Part shown: one piece after another, positions 32,882 through 42,147 of the stretch | Numbering within the stretch: the first letter of the stretch is position 1 | How the letters are laid out: each line of letters starts with the position of its first letter | Assembly (NCBI RefSeq): GCF_947500765.1 | Contig: NZ_CANMTH010000003.1 | Coordinates: 372,001 to 436,000, forward strand | DNA from: an uncultured Formosa sp. | GTDB taxonomy: Bacteria; Bacteroidota; Bacteroidia; Flavobacteriales; Flavobacteriaceae | Length of the DNA: 64,000 nt | Direction of reading: 5' to 3' | Position numbers and translations under genes: made by a program | The notes under the pieces: generated by a model | The model's database searches: none | Told to the model about the DNA's origin: nothing | What the model saw: the letters and a program-made list of their open reading frames with translations, nothing else

Positions 32882-35702
32882 CATGCAATAGCAATTCTGT
32901 TTTTGTTCTAATTTTTGTATTGGTTTCATTAATTAAAACCATTTCTAAAAGGGATTTATAATGTGCAGTATTCGATTTTTCAATAAGATATAATACTGCA
33001 AATTTCAATTTTACATCTTTGCGTTTTAATAATTCATTATAACATTCAACTTCACTTAAAATTTTAAGGTTTAGTTTCTTAATTTTTTCTTCAGAATTAC
33101 TGTCTAGTAAAATCGATTCAGTTAAAGGAATCAATTCTTTTTTCAGTTGGCTGTTTAAAATATTATCTAGAAATTCAATGGCATGAATGCGCTGTTCTTC
33201 CTTACCATTTATGATGGTGTTTAAAATAGGGTCTACTTCGTTAGGTGGATATTTTATGCCCAAAAATCTAAAAATACGTTGTAGTTGTCTATCTAATCGT
33301 TGTTCTAGTAAATGAATTAATCCGTTTCTAGCTTCGTTTTCTTCTTTAGACTCTTGTGCTCCGGCTTTCTTTTTGTATTGAAGCACAATTTGTGTGTGTA
33401 ATACAGCTAAAGTATTTTGATAGAGCTGACATTCGTCTAAAATCTTATCGACAATAAAACGGTCTTTAATTTTTAGTTGGGGATATTTCCATTTTAACCG
33501 TTTTAAGGCTTCAATAGCTTCTACTTTTACAGAGTGTTCCGTCTCATTCGTTAATAGAATCAAGGTATTAATTGCTTTTTGAGATTTAAATTTCTCAATA
33601 GCCAAAATAACATAAGCTGCATCTTCAAAGTCAATAGTTTCTTTTATTATTTTATGGTATAACACATCCATAATGGGGGTGCCATAAGTATGTAAAGCAT
33701 CTACAGCAATAGGTCTTGTTTCTTTTACCGATAAATGAGGAATGATTAAGTCTATAAATTCGGGATCTAATGTTTTTGCAGCACTGCGTATAGCTGTTTT
33801 TAACACCTCTATATTTTTAGAATGTAATTGGGTTTTAATAACATTGTAATAGCTATTGACTTTTGCATTTCCTATACTTTCTAATATCGCTTGTATGGTA
33901 TTACTTTTATACTCTTTATTTACCATTTCAGAATATTTAGTAAGTGTAGTCTCTATTTTTTGCTCTAAATTGAATTTGTTTTGTAGTGATTGATTATTTC
34001 TTAATTCTAATGATAATCCTAATAATGCTGCATTACTAATAGTATTATCATCACTATTTATATACTTTTCAAATAAAATGATGGTGTTTTGCTTGTGGTT
34101 TTTTATTAAATATCTAAAGGCAGAAGTGGTAACATTTTGATCTTTGTCATGCACCATATTTTCAATTTGTGAAGACAAGTTTTCGGTTTTCAGAAAGTAT
34201 AAATTTTCAATAGCTAAGGCTTTTACTCTTGGTGAAAAATGGTGTAATAGGTTTTTAATGCCTTTAAAAAAACGCTCGTCTTTTACCTCCAAAGTTTTGG
34301 TAAGCATATTAATAATTTGGTTTTCAGTTCCTGTATTAAATACCCTTAAAACGGAATCGATAATGGAAGTTACTTTAATTTCTTCCTTGACATGTTTGTC
34401 TTTTTTAATACTAGATATTTCTAATAAATCTTTAAAAGCAATGATGTATTCTTTCCTTAAAAAATAGATAAGCGTTAACCAACCTATTATTAAAACAATA
34501 ATAATGATACTTATATAGGTGGAAGAAATTTCTAATCCGTTAATAAAGAAAATTAAAATAAAACCAGCTATTCCTGTGGCAATGCTATCTACCACAACAT
34601 CTGTAAAGGTTTTTGTTTTCTTTTTAATGTCTATTGGGATTGCGATGGAAAGCAGCTCTGTAGATGCTTTGTTTACAGATTGCTTTAAACTGCCGTCTAC
34701 AATTTTAATAAAGACAATAACCCATAATTGCGGAATTAAAAGTAATAGGACAGAACCAATTAAGATACCTGTAGGCAACCATAGAAGCGATTTACCAACA
34801 CCAAAAGTTCCAACTATACGTTTAGTTAAAAACAATTGAATAATTAATGAAATAACACTTAAAGTAGAAAACCAAAAACCGAAAAAAGATGTTAAATCAT
34901 CTTGGTTGTCTATAAGCCTAAATGCATAATCGCTGTATTGATAGTCTACTAACTTTGCGACCAAAACACTAATACCAATAACCAAGGCAATTAAACTTAA
35001 AAGTTTAGACTCTTTTATAAGTTTTAAAGGTGAATCTCCCTTTGAACTATTTCTAAAAGCAACCTGAAAAGGATTTAGTTTAAGAACTTCTGTTTTCCAA
35101 ATAAATCTAGTTATTACAATACACATAACGAGTAGTAAAGCTGCAACAAATAGTAAATCCTTGGTATTTATAAAATTGGTAAGTAAAGAGGTTAAGTAAC
35201 CACCAAAAATACCTCCGGCAATGGCTCCGGCACCTATAAAACCAAAAACGCGTTTCGCTTCTCTAACATTATAAACAAGATTAACTAAGATCCAGAATTG
35301 CGAGGCAGTTAGTAACCCAAAAATAGCGACCCAAACATATGGAAGGTATAAAAAATAACCAGTAATTAGATTGAAGTTTAAACCAATACCAAATACAATT
35401 AAAGAAATAACAGAACCAATTAGCGTTCTGTCCATTATAATATTTAAAGGATATTTTTCTAAGGCTTTATCGTAGAAAAAAGATCCTATTATCGCTAAAA
35501 TGGCAGTAAATACGTAACCTAGCGGTAAAGCTTCTGAAGTTAATTCGGATAAGAAAAGCGAATTAATTGTAGGCTTAATGATTAATAATGTGGTGATTAA
35601 TATAAAAACATTAAACTGAAGTAGAAGTGTTTTATTTAACTCTTCTTTCTTTAAATCAAAAACCTTTAAAATATATCGCTTAAAAATATGAATTATGGGC
35701 AT
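32871..35702 (-). CDS. ATP/ADP-translocase-like (NTT) carrier fused to HEAT repeats
   Basis: A 943-aa fusion. Residues 1 to about 435 are an MFS-like bundle of about 12 helices resembling the Npt1/NTT nucleotide carriers, with SQFWILVNLVYNVREAKRVFGFIGAGAIAGG near residue 140. The rest (about 440-943) is a soluble solenoid of HEAT-like repeats (for example KALAIENLYFLKTENLSSQI, KVEAIEALKRLKWKYP). NTT proteins exchange ATP for ADP in parasites and plastids; HEAT-linked forms exist in free-living bacteria with unproved substrates. Start at 35702 gives the expected first helix. Its stop overlaps the serine-hydrolase gene. Placement beside the exported dikinase suggests, but does not prove, nucleotide export. 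Confidence 0.8.
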   Translation of the reverse strand: MPIIHIFKRYILKVFDLKKEELNKTLLLQFNVFILITTLLIIKPTINSLFLSELTSEALPLGYVFTAILAIIGSFFYDKALEKYPLNIIMDRTLIGSVISLIVFGIGLNFNLITGYFLYLPYVWVAIFGLLTASQFWILVNLVYNVREAKRVFGFIGAGAIAGGIFGGYLTSLLTNFINTKDLLFVAALLLVMCIVITRFIWKTEVLKLNPFQVAFRNSSKGDSPLKLIKESKLLSLIALVIGISVLVAKLVDYQYSDYAFRLIDNQDDLTSFFGFWFSTLSVISLIIQLFLTKRIVGTFGVGKSLLWLPTGILIGSVLLLLIPQLWVIVFIKIVDGSLKQSVNKASTELLSIAIPIDIKKKTKTFTDVVVDSIATGIAGFILIFFINGLEISSTYISIIIIVLIIGWLTLIYFLRKEYIIAFKDLLEISSIKKDKHVKEEIKVTSIIDSVLRVFNTGTENQIINMLTKTLEVKDERFFKGIKNLLHHFSPRVKALAIENLYFLKTENLSSQIENMVHDKDQNVTTSAFRYLIKNHKQNTIILFEKYINSDDNTISNAALLGLSLELRNNQSLQNKFNLEQKIETTLTKYSEMVNKEYKSNTIQAILESIGNAKVNSYYNVIKTQLHSKNIEVLKTAIRSAAKTLDPEFIDLIIPHLSVKETRPIAVDALHTYGTPIMDVLYHKIIKETIDFEDAAYVILAIEKFKSQKAINTLILLTNETEHSVKVEAIEALKRLKWKYPQLKIKDRFIVDKILDECQLYQNTLAVLHTQIVLQYKKKAGAQESKEENEARNGLIHLLEQRLDRQLQRIFRFLGIKYPPNEVDPILNTIINGKEEQRIHAIEFLDNILNSQLKKELIPLTESILLDSNSEEKIKKLNLKILSEVECYNELLKRKDVKLKFAVLYLIEKSNTAHYKSLLEMVLINETNTKIRTKTELLLHAIS

Positions 35703-35738
35703 GAAGGGTTTTTATTATAAAAAAATTACCAATTAAAA

Positions 35739-35802
35739 ATAGTTAATATATATTCTAGATATTCCACCGTTAAGGAAAATAAGTAAAAAACATATTAACT
35801 AT
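35739..35802. repeat. inverted repeat upstream of the NTT-HEAT gene
   Basis: ATAGTTAATAT (35739-35749) is the perfect complement of ATATTAACTAT (35792-35802). It lies 37-100 bp upstream of the minus-strand ATG. The arms are nearly all A/T, so chance is a real explanation. Confidence 0.25.
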
Positions 35803-35826
35803 AAATATATAAGCAATTTACAACTA

Positions 35827-36747
35827 TTAGTTAGATGCAATCTTTGTTCTTTCTTTTTTCTTTAAAGCGTTTTCAATTGGGTTTACTAAACTTCTTATAA
35901 TCTGTTCACCATTAGCATCATCTATAAGTGCTACTAAAATATAACGTCTGTTAGGGTCATTACCCCAAACTAAAATAGAATCAGAATGATACGTTTGCCA
36001 AGAACCAGATTTTCTAAATAGTTGTGCTTGTGGTGCAATTTTTTCTAAGGAATTGACAAATTTATGATGTAAATCTGGGTTTCCCATTATGGCAAGCATT
36101 TGTTTAGAACGTTTGTTGTTTACTAGTTTTCCATAGGCTAATAAATAATAATAGCGGCAAACTTGATCTACGGTTGCTGCATGACTTAAGTGTTTTAAAG
36201 GTTCTCTATTGGTATCTCCACCACTACCATAGCGTTTTCCTACCCATAAACCACCACCACAATCTTCATCATAAAACATGTATTTAGGATCTGTCATTAC
36301 AGATTCTATTTTTTCATAACCAAGTCTATCTATCATTCTAGTAGATGCTGCATTATTCGATTTACTAATCATTAATCGCATATCATTTTTAACTTCTGTA
36401 GTTTCTTTTAGTTCGCCTTTTTCAATGGCGTCCATGGCAGATAATAAAATAGCTATTTTAGGTAAACTTGCTGCATACATCATATATTCTCCATTTACAC
36501 TCGCATAACGCACTTGCTCAGGATTACTTAAATCGACAATACCAACAGACATTTTATTTTCAGCTATTAATTTTTTCCAATTAGGATTTGCATTTAATTG
36601 CCTTTCTAAATTATTCTGCAAATAAGAATTTTTAAGAGATGATAACGGCATTATTTTAGAATTATCTACTTGAATAGGTAATCCATTTTGACCATTAATA
36701 ATTAAGCTAAGCCCCATAAATAAGACAACAAGCAATTTTGTTTTCAT
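35827..36747 (-). CDS. exported serine hydrolase, class A beta-lactamase-like (second copy type)
   Basis: A 306-aa protein with a signal peptide to about residue 20. It shows S-L-P-K (94-97), S-N-N (130-132) and K-S-G (in LFRKSGSWQTYHSDS), the serine beta-lactamase/D,D-peptidase triad of motifs. It lacks the Glu166 loop I would expect in a classical class A beta-lactamase, so D,D-peptidase or another hydrolase is at least as likely. It precedes the NTT-HEAT gene on the same strand by 124 bp, giving two such hydrolases flanking the carrier. Confidence 0.82.
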   Translation of the reverse strand: MKTKLLVVLFMGLSLIINGQNGLPIQVDNSKIMPLSSLKNSYLQNNLERQLNANPNWKKLIAENKMSVGIVDLSNPEQVRYASVNGEYMMYAASLPKIAILLSAMDAIEKGELKETTEVKNDMRLMISKSNNAASTRMIDRLGYEKIESVMTDPKYMFYDEDCGGGLWVGKRYGSGGDTNREPLKHLSHAATVDQVCRYYYLLAYGKLVNNKRSKQMLAIMGNPDLHHKFVNSLEKIAPQAQLFRKSGSWQTYHSDSILVWGNDPNRRYILVALIDDANGEQIIRSLVNPIENALKKKERTKIASN

Positions 36748-37235
36748 TTAATTTTGTGTGTTTAAAAAAATATAGGTAAAAGTATTTAATTAACTCATTA
36801 CTAAAATGTTAAAATTTTAAAATCATCACATAAAATTAATGGAGCATTTTATAGAATCTTTATAATGGTTTAAATCCCATAATAGGAAGCTCGGACTAAA
36901 AAGACATGGTGTTCAGCATCAGTGTATTGCTAGTACGCGATCGATTTTGGTCGACCCGAGAGTGATTAATTTAGTTGAAGTAACCTCTAATTTAGATGAC
37001 TAAAGTGATGACTCTAGTTATAACAGTTTAAACACATTAATTAACAAACGAAATTATATAGTCATTGTTCTACATTTTAAGGCCGTTATTATGATTAGTA
37101 TACCTATCAGGTCAAAATTTAACTGATGCAATGGTAATTATTAATGATAGCCAGATTATGCAAAATAAAATAGCATTCTCATTAGGGCAACTAATACCTT
37201 TTAAATACTTTAGCAACACATAAAAATTAATTAAT
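36748..37235. other. 488-bp intergenic region with a GC-richer hairpin
   Basis: No gene is visible. Bases 36886-36965 are noticeably richer in G and C than their surroundings. CTCGG (36890-36894) can pair with CCGAG (36956-36960), and inside TCGA (36941-36944) pairs with TCGA (36951-36954). The minus strand reads open for short stretches but with stops, which may be remnant coding or a structured RNA. Confidence 0.4.
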
Positions 37236-37856
37236 ATGAATTTCATAAAAACTTCCCTTTGTTTATTAACGTGTGTATCATTAGTAGCTTGCGGAAAGTC
37301 AACAAACTCACAAACAAAAACTGCCGAAACAGTAATTGAAACACCTGTTATTCCAACTGTAAAAACGGAAAAATTTAATATTGAAAGTCTCTTAGAATCT
37401 GCACAAAACGGAAACTTAGATGCTATTAAAGCGGCTATAAACAATGGTTTTGATCCTAACACTAGAGGCTTAGAAAACAGAACGGTGTTAATGTTCTCGT
37501 CGTTTAATGGACATACAGAACTGGTTAAAACTTTACTAGATAATGGTGCTACAATAGATTTAAAAGATACTACCAACCGTACAGCTCTAATGTATGCGTG
37601 TACGGGGCCTTTTGCTACTACGGTTAAAGTGTTGCTTGAAGCAGGAGCTCAAGTAAATTTAAAAGATAATCATGAACAATGGACACCTATAATGTTTGCC
37701 GCTGGTGAAGGGCAAATAGAAGTAATGCAACTTCTTTTAGATGCAGGTGCCGATGTTAATGCACTAGATATTGATGGAGAATCTTCTTATGATTTTGCTA
37801 TATCTAATAATCATGAAGAAGCGGCTAAATTTTTAAAACCTTTAATGAAAAAATAA
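37236..37856 (+). CDS. ankyrin-repeat lipoprotein
   Basis: A 206-aa lipoprotein: signal peptide with lipobox LVAC (Cys at about residue 20), a Thr/Val-rich linker (21-50), then four ankyrin repeats (about 50-203) such as RTVLMFSSFNGHTELVKTLL and WTPIMFAAGEGQIEVMQLLL. Ankyrin lipoproteins bind partner proteins at the envelope. It is adjacent to, but not in, the dikinase/NTT block. Partner unknown. Confidence 0.9.
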   Translation: MNFIKTSLCLLTCVSLVACGKSTNSQTKTAETVIETPVIPTVKTEKFNIESLLESAQNGNLDAIKAAINNGFDPNTRGLENRTVLMFSSFNGHTELVKTLLDNGATIDLKDTTNRTALMYACTGPFATTVKVLLEAGAQVNLKDNHEQWTPIMFAAGEGQIEVMQLLLDAGADVNALDIDGESSYDFAISNNHEEAAKFLKPLMKK

Positions 37857-37917
37857 TATGTTTTGTTGTCGAATAAATAGATACATTATAAAACAAAAAC
37901 ATATAGTAGTAGAATGA

Positions 37918-39459
37918 CTATAGTGGAATATTTCCATGTTTCCGTTTAGGTAATTCTACTGTTTTTTCTTCTAACATACTAAATGCTTTTAGAAGTTTTA
38001 TACGCGTATCTTGAGGCAAGATAATTTCATCTATAAAACCACGTTGTGCAGCTCGATAAGGATTGGAAAATGCATCTGCATATTCTGTTTCTTTTTCTGC
38101 TAATTTAGCAATAGGATCGTTAGCGTTTTTAATTTCATGTTTAAAAATAATTTCACTAGCACCTTTAGCTCCCATTACAGCTATTTCTGCTGTTGGCCAA
38201 GCAAAATTCATATCTGCACCAATGTGTTTGGAGTTCATTACATCGTAAGCTCCACCATAAGCTTTTCGGGTAATAACGGTAACACGTGGTACAGTTGCTT
38301 CACTTAAAGCAAATAGTAATTTAGCACCGTTAGAAATGATGCCATTCCATTCTTGATCTGTTCCTGGTAAAAATCCAGGTACATCTACTAATACTAATAA
38401 TGGTATATTAAAACTATCACAAAACCGAGTAAATCTAGCGGCTTTTTTAGAACTATTTACATCTAAAACACCTGCTAAAAATAGGGGCTGATTGGCGACT
38501 ATACCAATACTTCTACCTCCTAATCTCGCAAAACCAACAATAATATTTTCTGCATAATCTTTATGTATTTCAAAAAAGGATTCATCATCAATAATACCAT
38601 AAATTACCCGACGCATATCGTAAGGTTTATTTGCATTCTCAGGAATTATCTGTGCTAATTGGTCCCTTTTTTCATCATGTAATTCAAATGGAATTTTGGT
38701 TGTTGTTTTTGTATTATTCTGTGGTAAATAACCAAGTAAAGATTTAATCTGTTCCAAACATTCTATATCGTTTACAGCAGTAATATGGGCTACTCCTGAT
38801 TTTGTAGCATGTGTATGTGCGCCACCTAAATCTTCAGAACTAACTTCTTCATTTGTTACTGTTTTAACAACATTCGGGCCAGTAACAAACATATAACTAC
38901 TATGTTCTACCATCATTGTAAAATCTGTTATAGCTGGAGAATACACAGCACCACCAGCACAAGGTCCCATAATGGCAGAAATTTGAGGTATGATTCCTGA
39001 TGACTGTACATTTTTGTGAAAGATATCTGCATAACCGCCAAGCGAACGTACACCTTCTTGAATTCGTGCGCCACCAGAATCGTTTAAACCAATTAATGGA
39101 GCTCCCATTTTTAAAGCGAGATCCATTATTTTGCATATTTTTTCGGCATGTGTTTCTGATAAAGATCCTCCGAAAACAGTAAAATCTTGTGCAAAAACAT
39201 AAACTAAACGACTATGAATTGTCCCATACCCTGTAACTACACCATCTCCAAAATAGATTTCTTTATCCATATTAAACTCTGTAGTTCTGTGAGTGACTAA
39301 TATACCAATTTCTTCAAAGGAGCCTGTGTCTAATAAATATTCAACACGCTCTCTGGCGGTAAGTTTCTTTTTACTGTGTTGTGTTTCTATACGATGAGTT
39401 CCTCCGCCAAGTTGGGCTTTAGCTAATTTATCGGATAGTATTTTTATTTTAGAATCCAT
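37918..39459 (-). CDS. acyl-CoA carboxylase carboxyltransferase subunit (propionyl-CoA type)
   Basis: A 513-aa carboxyltransferase with two crotonase-fold halves. [24 protein letters not shown] near the N-terminus and [21 protein letters not shown] and [16 protein letters not shown] are the oxyanion-hole segments of the PccB family. Length is normal for PccB/MmdA (about 510). It transfers carboxyl from biotin to propionyl-CoA to give methylmalonyl-CoA, or reverses that in decarboxylases. It is last in a three-gene operon with biotin carboxylase (11 nt upstream) and a biotin carrier, which supports an ATP-dependent carboxylase. Confidence 0.92.
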   Translation of the reverse strand: MDSKIKILSDKLAKAQLGGGTHRIETQHSKKKLTARERVEYLLDTGSFEEIGILVTHRTTEFNMDKEIYFGDGVVTGYGTIHSRLVYVFAQDFTVFGGSLSETHAEKICKIMDLALKMGAPLIGLNDSGGARIQEGVRSLGGYADIFHKNVQSSGIIPQISAIMGPCAGGAVYSPAITDFTMMVEHSSYMFVTGPNVVKTVTNEEVSSEDLGGAHTHATKSGVAHITAVNDIECLEQIKSLLGYLPQNNTKTTTKIPFELHDEKRDQLAQIIPENANKPYDMRRVIYGIIDDESFFEIHKDYAENIIVGFARLGGRSIGIVANQPLFLAGVLDVNSSKKAARFTRFCDSFNIPLLVLVDVPGFLPGTDQEWNGIISNGAKLLFALSEATVPRVTVITRKAYGGAYDVMNSKHIGADMNFAWPTAEIAVMGAKGASEIIFKHEIKNANDPIAKLAEKETEYADAFSNPYRAAQRGFIDEIILPQDTRIKLLKAFSMLEEKTVELPKRKHGNIPL

Positions 39460-39470
39460 AAAATTTCAAT

Positions 39471-40913
39471 TTAACTATTAGGTAATCTCACTTGTTTTAG
39501 ATCTGTATAGTATTGCTTTAGAGCTATTAATGCAGCCAATCTAGCTTCTTTTTCAGCTTGTTTTTGTAAAATACTCGGTTCGTAATAAATGTTTACAAAA
39601 TTGGTGTCGAAATTACCTTCACGAAATGCGGCATTCTGAAATACAAATTTTCCAAATCTTAAGGTGGTACAAATGCCTTCTATTTTATAAGCATCTATGG
39701 CTTTTACCATCGTTAGAATAGCAGCTTCTCGAGTAGGTCCATAAGTTATTAATTTAGCTAATAATGGATCGTAATAAATCGATACATCTGCACCCTCACT
39801 TACACCATTATCAACACGAATATTTTTACCCTCTGGTATTTTGTATACTTGTAATTTACCAATACTTGGAAAAAAATTATTTAAAGGATCTTCGGCATAC
39901 ACTCGCAGTTCGAAAGCATGACCTTTAATTTTTAAATCTGCCTGAATTAAATTTAGAGATTCTCCTCTTGCTATTTTTATTTGTAATTCCACAAGATCCA
40001 ATCCTGTAATGTATTCTGTTACAGGATGTTCTACTTGCAAACGGGTATTCATTTCTAAAAAATAAAAAGTATTATTTTCATCGAGTAAAAACTCGACTGT
40101 GCCAGCTCCAATATATTTACAAGCTTTTGCAACTTTAATCGCAGCTTCTCCCATTTTTTCACGTAAAGCAGGAGTAAGGATAGAAGAAGGCGCTTCTTCA
40201 ATTACTTTTTGATGACGACGCTGTATACTGCATTCTCGTTCAAACAAATGCACTGTATGTCCTAAACTATCAGCCATAATTTGTATTTCAATGTGTCGGG
40301 GAGAGGCAATGTATTTCTCTATAAATACAGACCCATCTCCAAACGCATGAGTAGCTTCACTAATAGCTCTTGACATTTGAGATTCAAATTCATGATCATT
40401 TTTTACAATACGCATCCCTTTTCCACCACCACCAGCAGATGCTTTTATAAGGACAGGGAAACCTATCTTTTTTGCAATTAGAGTAGCTTCTTCTACATTT
40501 GTAATAGCTTCTTTTGTGCCAGGAACCATGGGTATATTGTAATGTTTAACAGCTTCTTTGGCAGCTATTTTACTTCCCATAATTTTTATAGCTTCAGATG
40601 TAGGGCCAATAAATATGATGTTATTAGCTTCAACTTTTTCTACAAAATCTGCATTTTCACTAAGAAAACCATAACCAGGATGTATGGCATCTACATGTAA
40701 TTCTTTTGCTATTTTTATTATATTATCACCAAGTAAATACGATTCACTAGATAGTGGCTCTCCTACGCAAACGGCTTCATCTGCATAGGTAACATGTGGT
40801 GATTCTCTGTCGGCAGTAGAATAAATGGCTACGGTTTTAATACCCATTTTTTTTACCGTTTTCATAATACGCAGAGCAATTTCACCGCGATTTGCAACTA
40901 GTATTTTTTTCAT
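39471..40913 (-). CDS. accC: biotin carboxylase subunit of acyl-CoA carboxylase
   Basis: A 480-aa ATP-grasp enzyme carboxylating biotin with bicarbonate. KILVANRGEIALRIMKTVKKMG opens it; KASAGGGGKGMRIVKN (about 157-172) is the ATP-binding Gly-rich loop; FLEMNTRLQVEHPVTE is the biotin/bicarbonate motif. The C-terminus is about 30 residues longer than E. coli AccC. It is the middle gene of the BCCP-BC-CT operon and probably serves the propionyl-CoA enzyme here; the gene symbol reflects family, not a dedicated fatty-acid role. Confidence 0.92.
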   Translation of the reverse strand: MKKILVANRGEIALRIMKTVKKMGIKTVAIYSTADRESPHVTYADEAVCVGEPLSSESYLLGDNIIKIAKELHVDAIHPGYGFLSENADFVEKVEANNIIFIGPTSEAIKIMGSKIAAKEAVKHYNIPMVPGTKEAITNVEEATLIAKKIGFPVLIKASAGGGGKGMRIVKNDHEFESQMSRAISEATHAFGDGSVFIEKYIASPRHIEIQIMADSLGHTVHLFERECSIQRRHQKVIEEAPSSILTPALREKMGEAAIKVAKACKYIGAGTVEFLLDENNTFYFLEMNTRLQVEHPVTEYITGLDLVELQIKIARGESLNLIQADLKIKGHAFELRVYAEDPLNNFFPSIGKLQVYKIPEGKNIRVDNGVSEGADVSIYYDPLLAKLITYGPTREAAILTMVKAIDAYKIEGICTTLRFGKFVFQNAAFREGNFDTNFVNIYYEPSILQKQAEKEARLAALIALKQYYTDLKQVRLPNS

Positions 40914-40931
40914 ATTAAGGAGATTTACACG

Positions 40932-41417
40932 TTATTCGAATTCTATTAATAAATCGCCTTTATCTACAGTAACACCTTTATGTATCGCTATAGTTTTAAT
41001 AATACCATCGTGAGGAGAAGCAATACTGTTTTCCATTTTCATAGCTTCTAATACAACTAAGGAATCGTCTGCTTTTACATGATCGCCAACTTTAACCGAA
41101 ATTTCTAAAATTAATCCAGGCATGGGGGCTTTTATGATATCTACTTTTTTTGAAGTTCCTATCTCAAATCCCATGTCTTTAATTAATTCATCTAAATCGT
41201 TTGAAATATCGATATCATAATTAGTATTATTAATTTTTACTGTATAGCGTTTATTCAGAAAATCTGTTTTAGAGATTTCTGCAGTATAAGAAATACGTTC
41301 TTGAATAATATGAAAATGATTGTCTTCTGTTTCTACAGAATCTAATTGATCTACATCTTTTAAAGAGAGATTAAAATGATGCAAATCGTTAACGGTTACT
41401 TTAGTAGACTTACTCAT
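40932..41417 (-). CDS. biotin carboxyl carrier protein (biotin/lipoyl attachment domain)
   Basis: A 161-aa protein. The N-terminal 80 residues are of unclear fold, and residues 90-160 form the biotinyl domain with the EAMKM motif (Lys biotinylated) in LVVLEAMKMENSIASP. It carries the carboxyl group between the AccC-like and PccB-like subunits encoded just downstream. Gap to accC is 18 nt, so the three genes are one operon. The start is the ATG at 41417. Confidence 0.93.
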   Translation of the reverse strand: MSKSTKVTVNDLHHFNLSLKDVDQLDSVETEDNHFHIIQERISYTAEISKTDFLNKRYTVKINNTNYDIDISNDLDELIKDMGFEIGTSKKVDIIKAPMPGLILEISVKVGDHVKADDSLVVLEAMKMENSIASPHDGIIKTIAIHKGVTVDKGDLLIEFE

Positions 41418-41481
41418 GTTAGGTTTGTTTGTCTTGTAAATATAACAAATAACACGAGGATTATAAATTTTTGATATAGAG

Positions 41482-42147
41482 TTATTTACAATTTAAGAGG
41501 TCTTTTAAAGTATATGCTTTTGTTTTTACAAGAAATTGTGTCGACTTAAGAAAAGCTATAGCAGCAATTAAAGCATCTCCGGAAGCGGTGTGCCTATCAC
41601 TTAAATCAATGTCGTAATTTTCGGCAAGTTGGTCTAAGGTATATTTTTTATTATTATCAATAGGATTTGATTTAACTCGAGTTGCTCTATAAATAAACAT
41701 GGTGTCTAAAACCTTGTTTTTTAATTCTGGAAGCTCTAATCGTTCAAGCGCTTTATTTATCATTGTAACATCAAAAAAAGCATGATGAGCAACTAAAATA
41801 GAGTCTTTTATATAGTCTAAAAACAAAATAACGGCTTCTTCTTCAGAAACCGTTTTTATTCTTTCGTTTTTAATTAAACCATGAATCTCAACTGTACTTT
41901 CGTTAAAATAATCTTGTTTAATATATATTTCGATGGCTGTACTAATATCTATATAACCATCTATAATTTTTACAGCACCTATACATAGCATCTTATCTTT
42001 TTCGTAATTAAAGCCAGTTGTTTCAGTATCTAAAACAACGTAAGTGGATGAGTGTATATCTGTATGATTAGACTCTAAAAAGTGAGACATATAACGCAGC
42101 CAATACTCTGGATATGTTTTCTCATTTTTGTTAAAAAGCCATTTCAT
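41482..42147 (-). CDS. DEDDh 3'-5' exonuclease (DNA polymerase III epsilon-like)
   Basis: A 221-aa exonuclease. Motif I is VVLDTETTGF (about 38-47), motif II SILVAHHAFFDVTMI and motif III SDRHTASGDALIAA, so the D-E-D-D-H catalytic residues are all present. Length and layout match epsilon-like stand-alone exonucleases rather than replicative DnaQ. Its ATG overlaps by 1 nt the stop of the cNMP/CBS/DUF294 gene (TAATG). That pairing is widespread in bacteria and suggests a nucleotide-responsive nuclease or repair role. Confidence 0.88.
   Translation of the reverse strand: MKWLFNKNEKTYPEYWLRYMSHFLESNHTDIHSSTYVVLDTETTGFNYEKDKMLCIGAVKIIDGYIDISTAIEIYIKQDYFNESTVEIHGLIKNERIKTVSEEEAVILFLDYIKDSILVAHHAFFDVTMINKALERLELPELKNKVLDTMFIYRATRVKSNPIDNNKKYTLDQLAENYDIDLSDRHTASGDALIAAIAFLKSTQFLVKTKAYTLKDLLNCK

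Noticed and set aside
35739..35802. Operator for the NTT gene
   Set aside because: The 11-bp arms are almost entirely A/T, so a chance match is likely; kept only as a low-confidence repeat.
37112..37576. Minus-strand frame opposite the ankyrin lipoprotein
   Set aside because: The ankyrin frame has a signal peptide and recognisable repeats; the opposite frame is low in recognisable content.
37857..37917. Terminator between the ankyrin and carboxylase genes
   Set aside because: The arms pair only imperfectly (ATGTTTTGTT with a mismatched complement) and the stem is weak.
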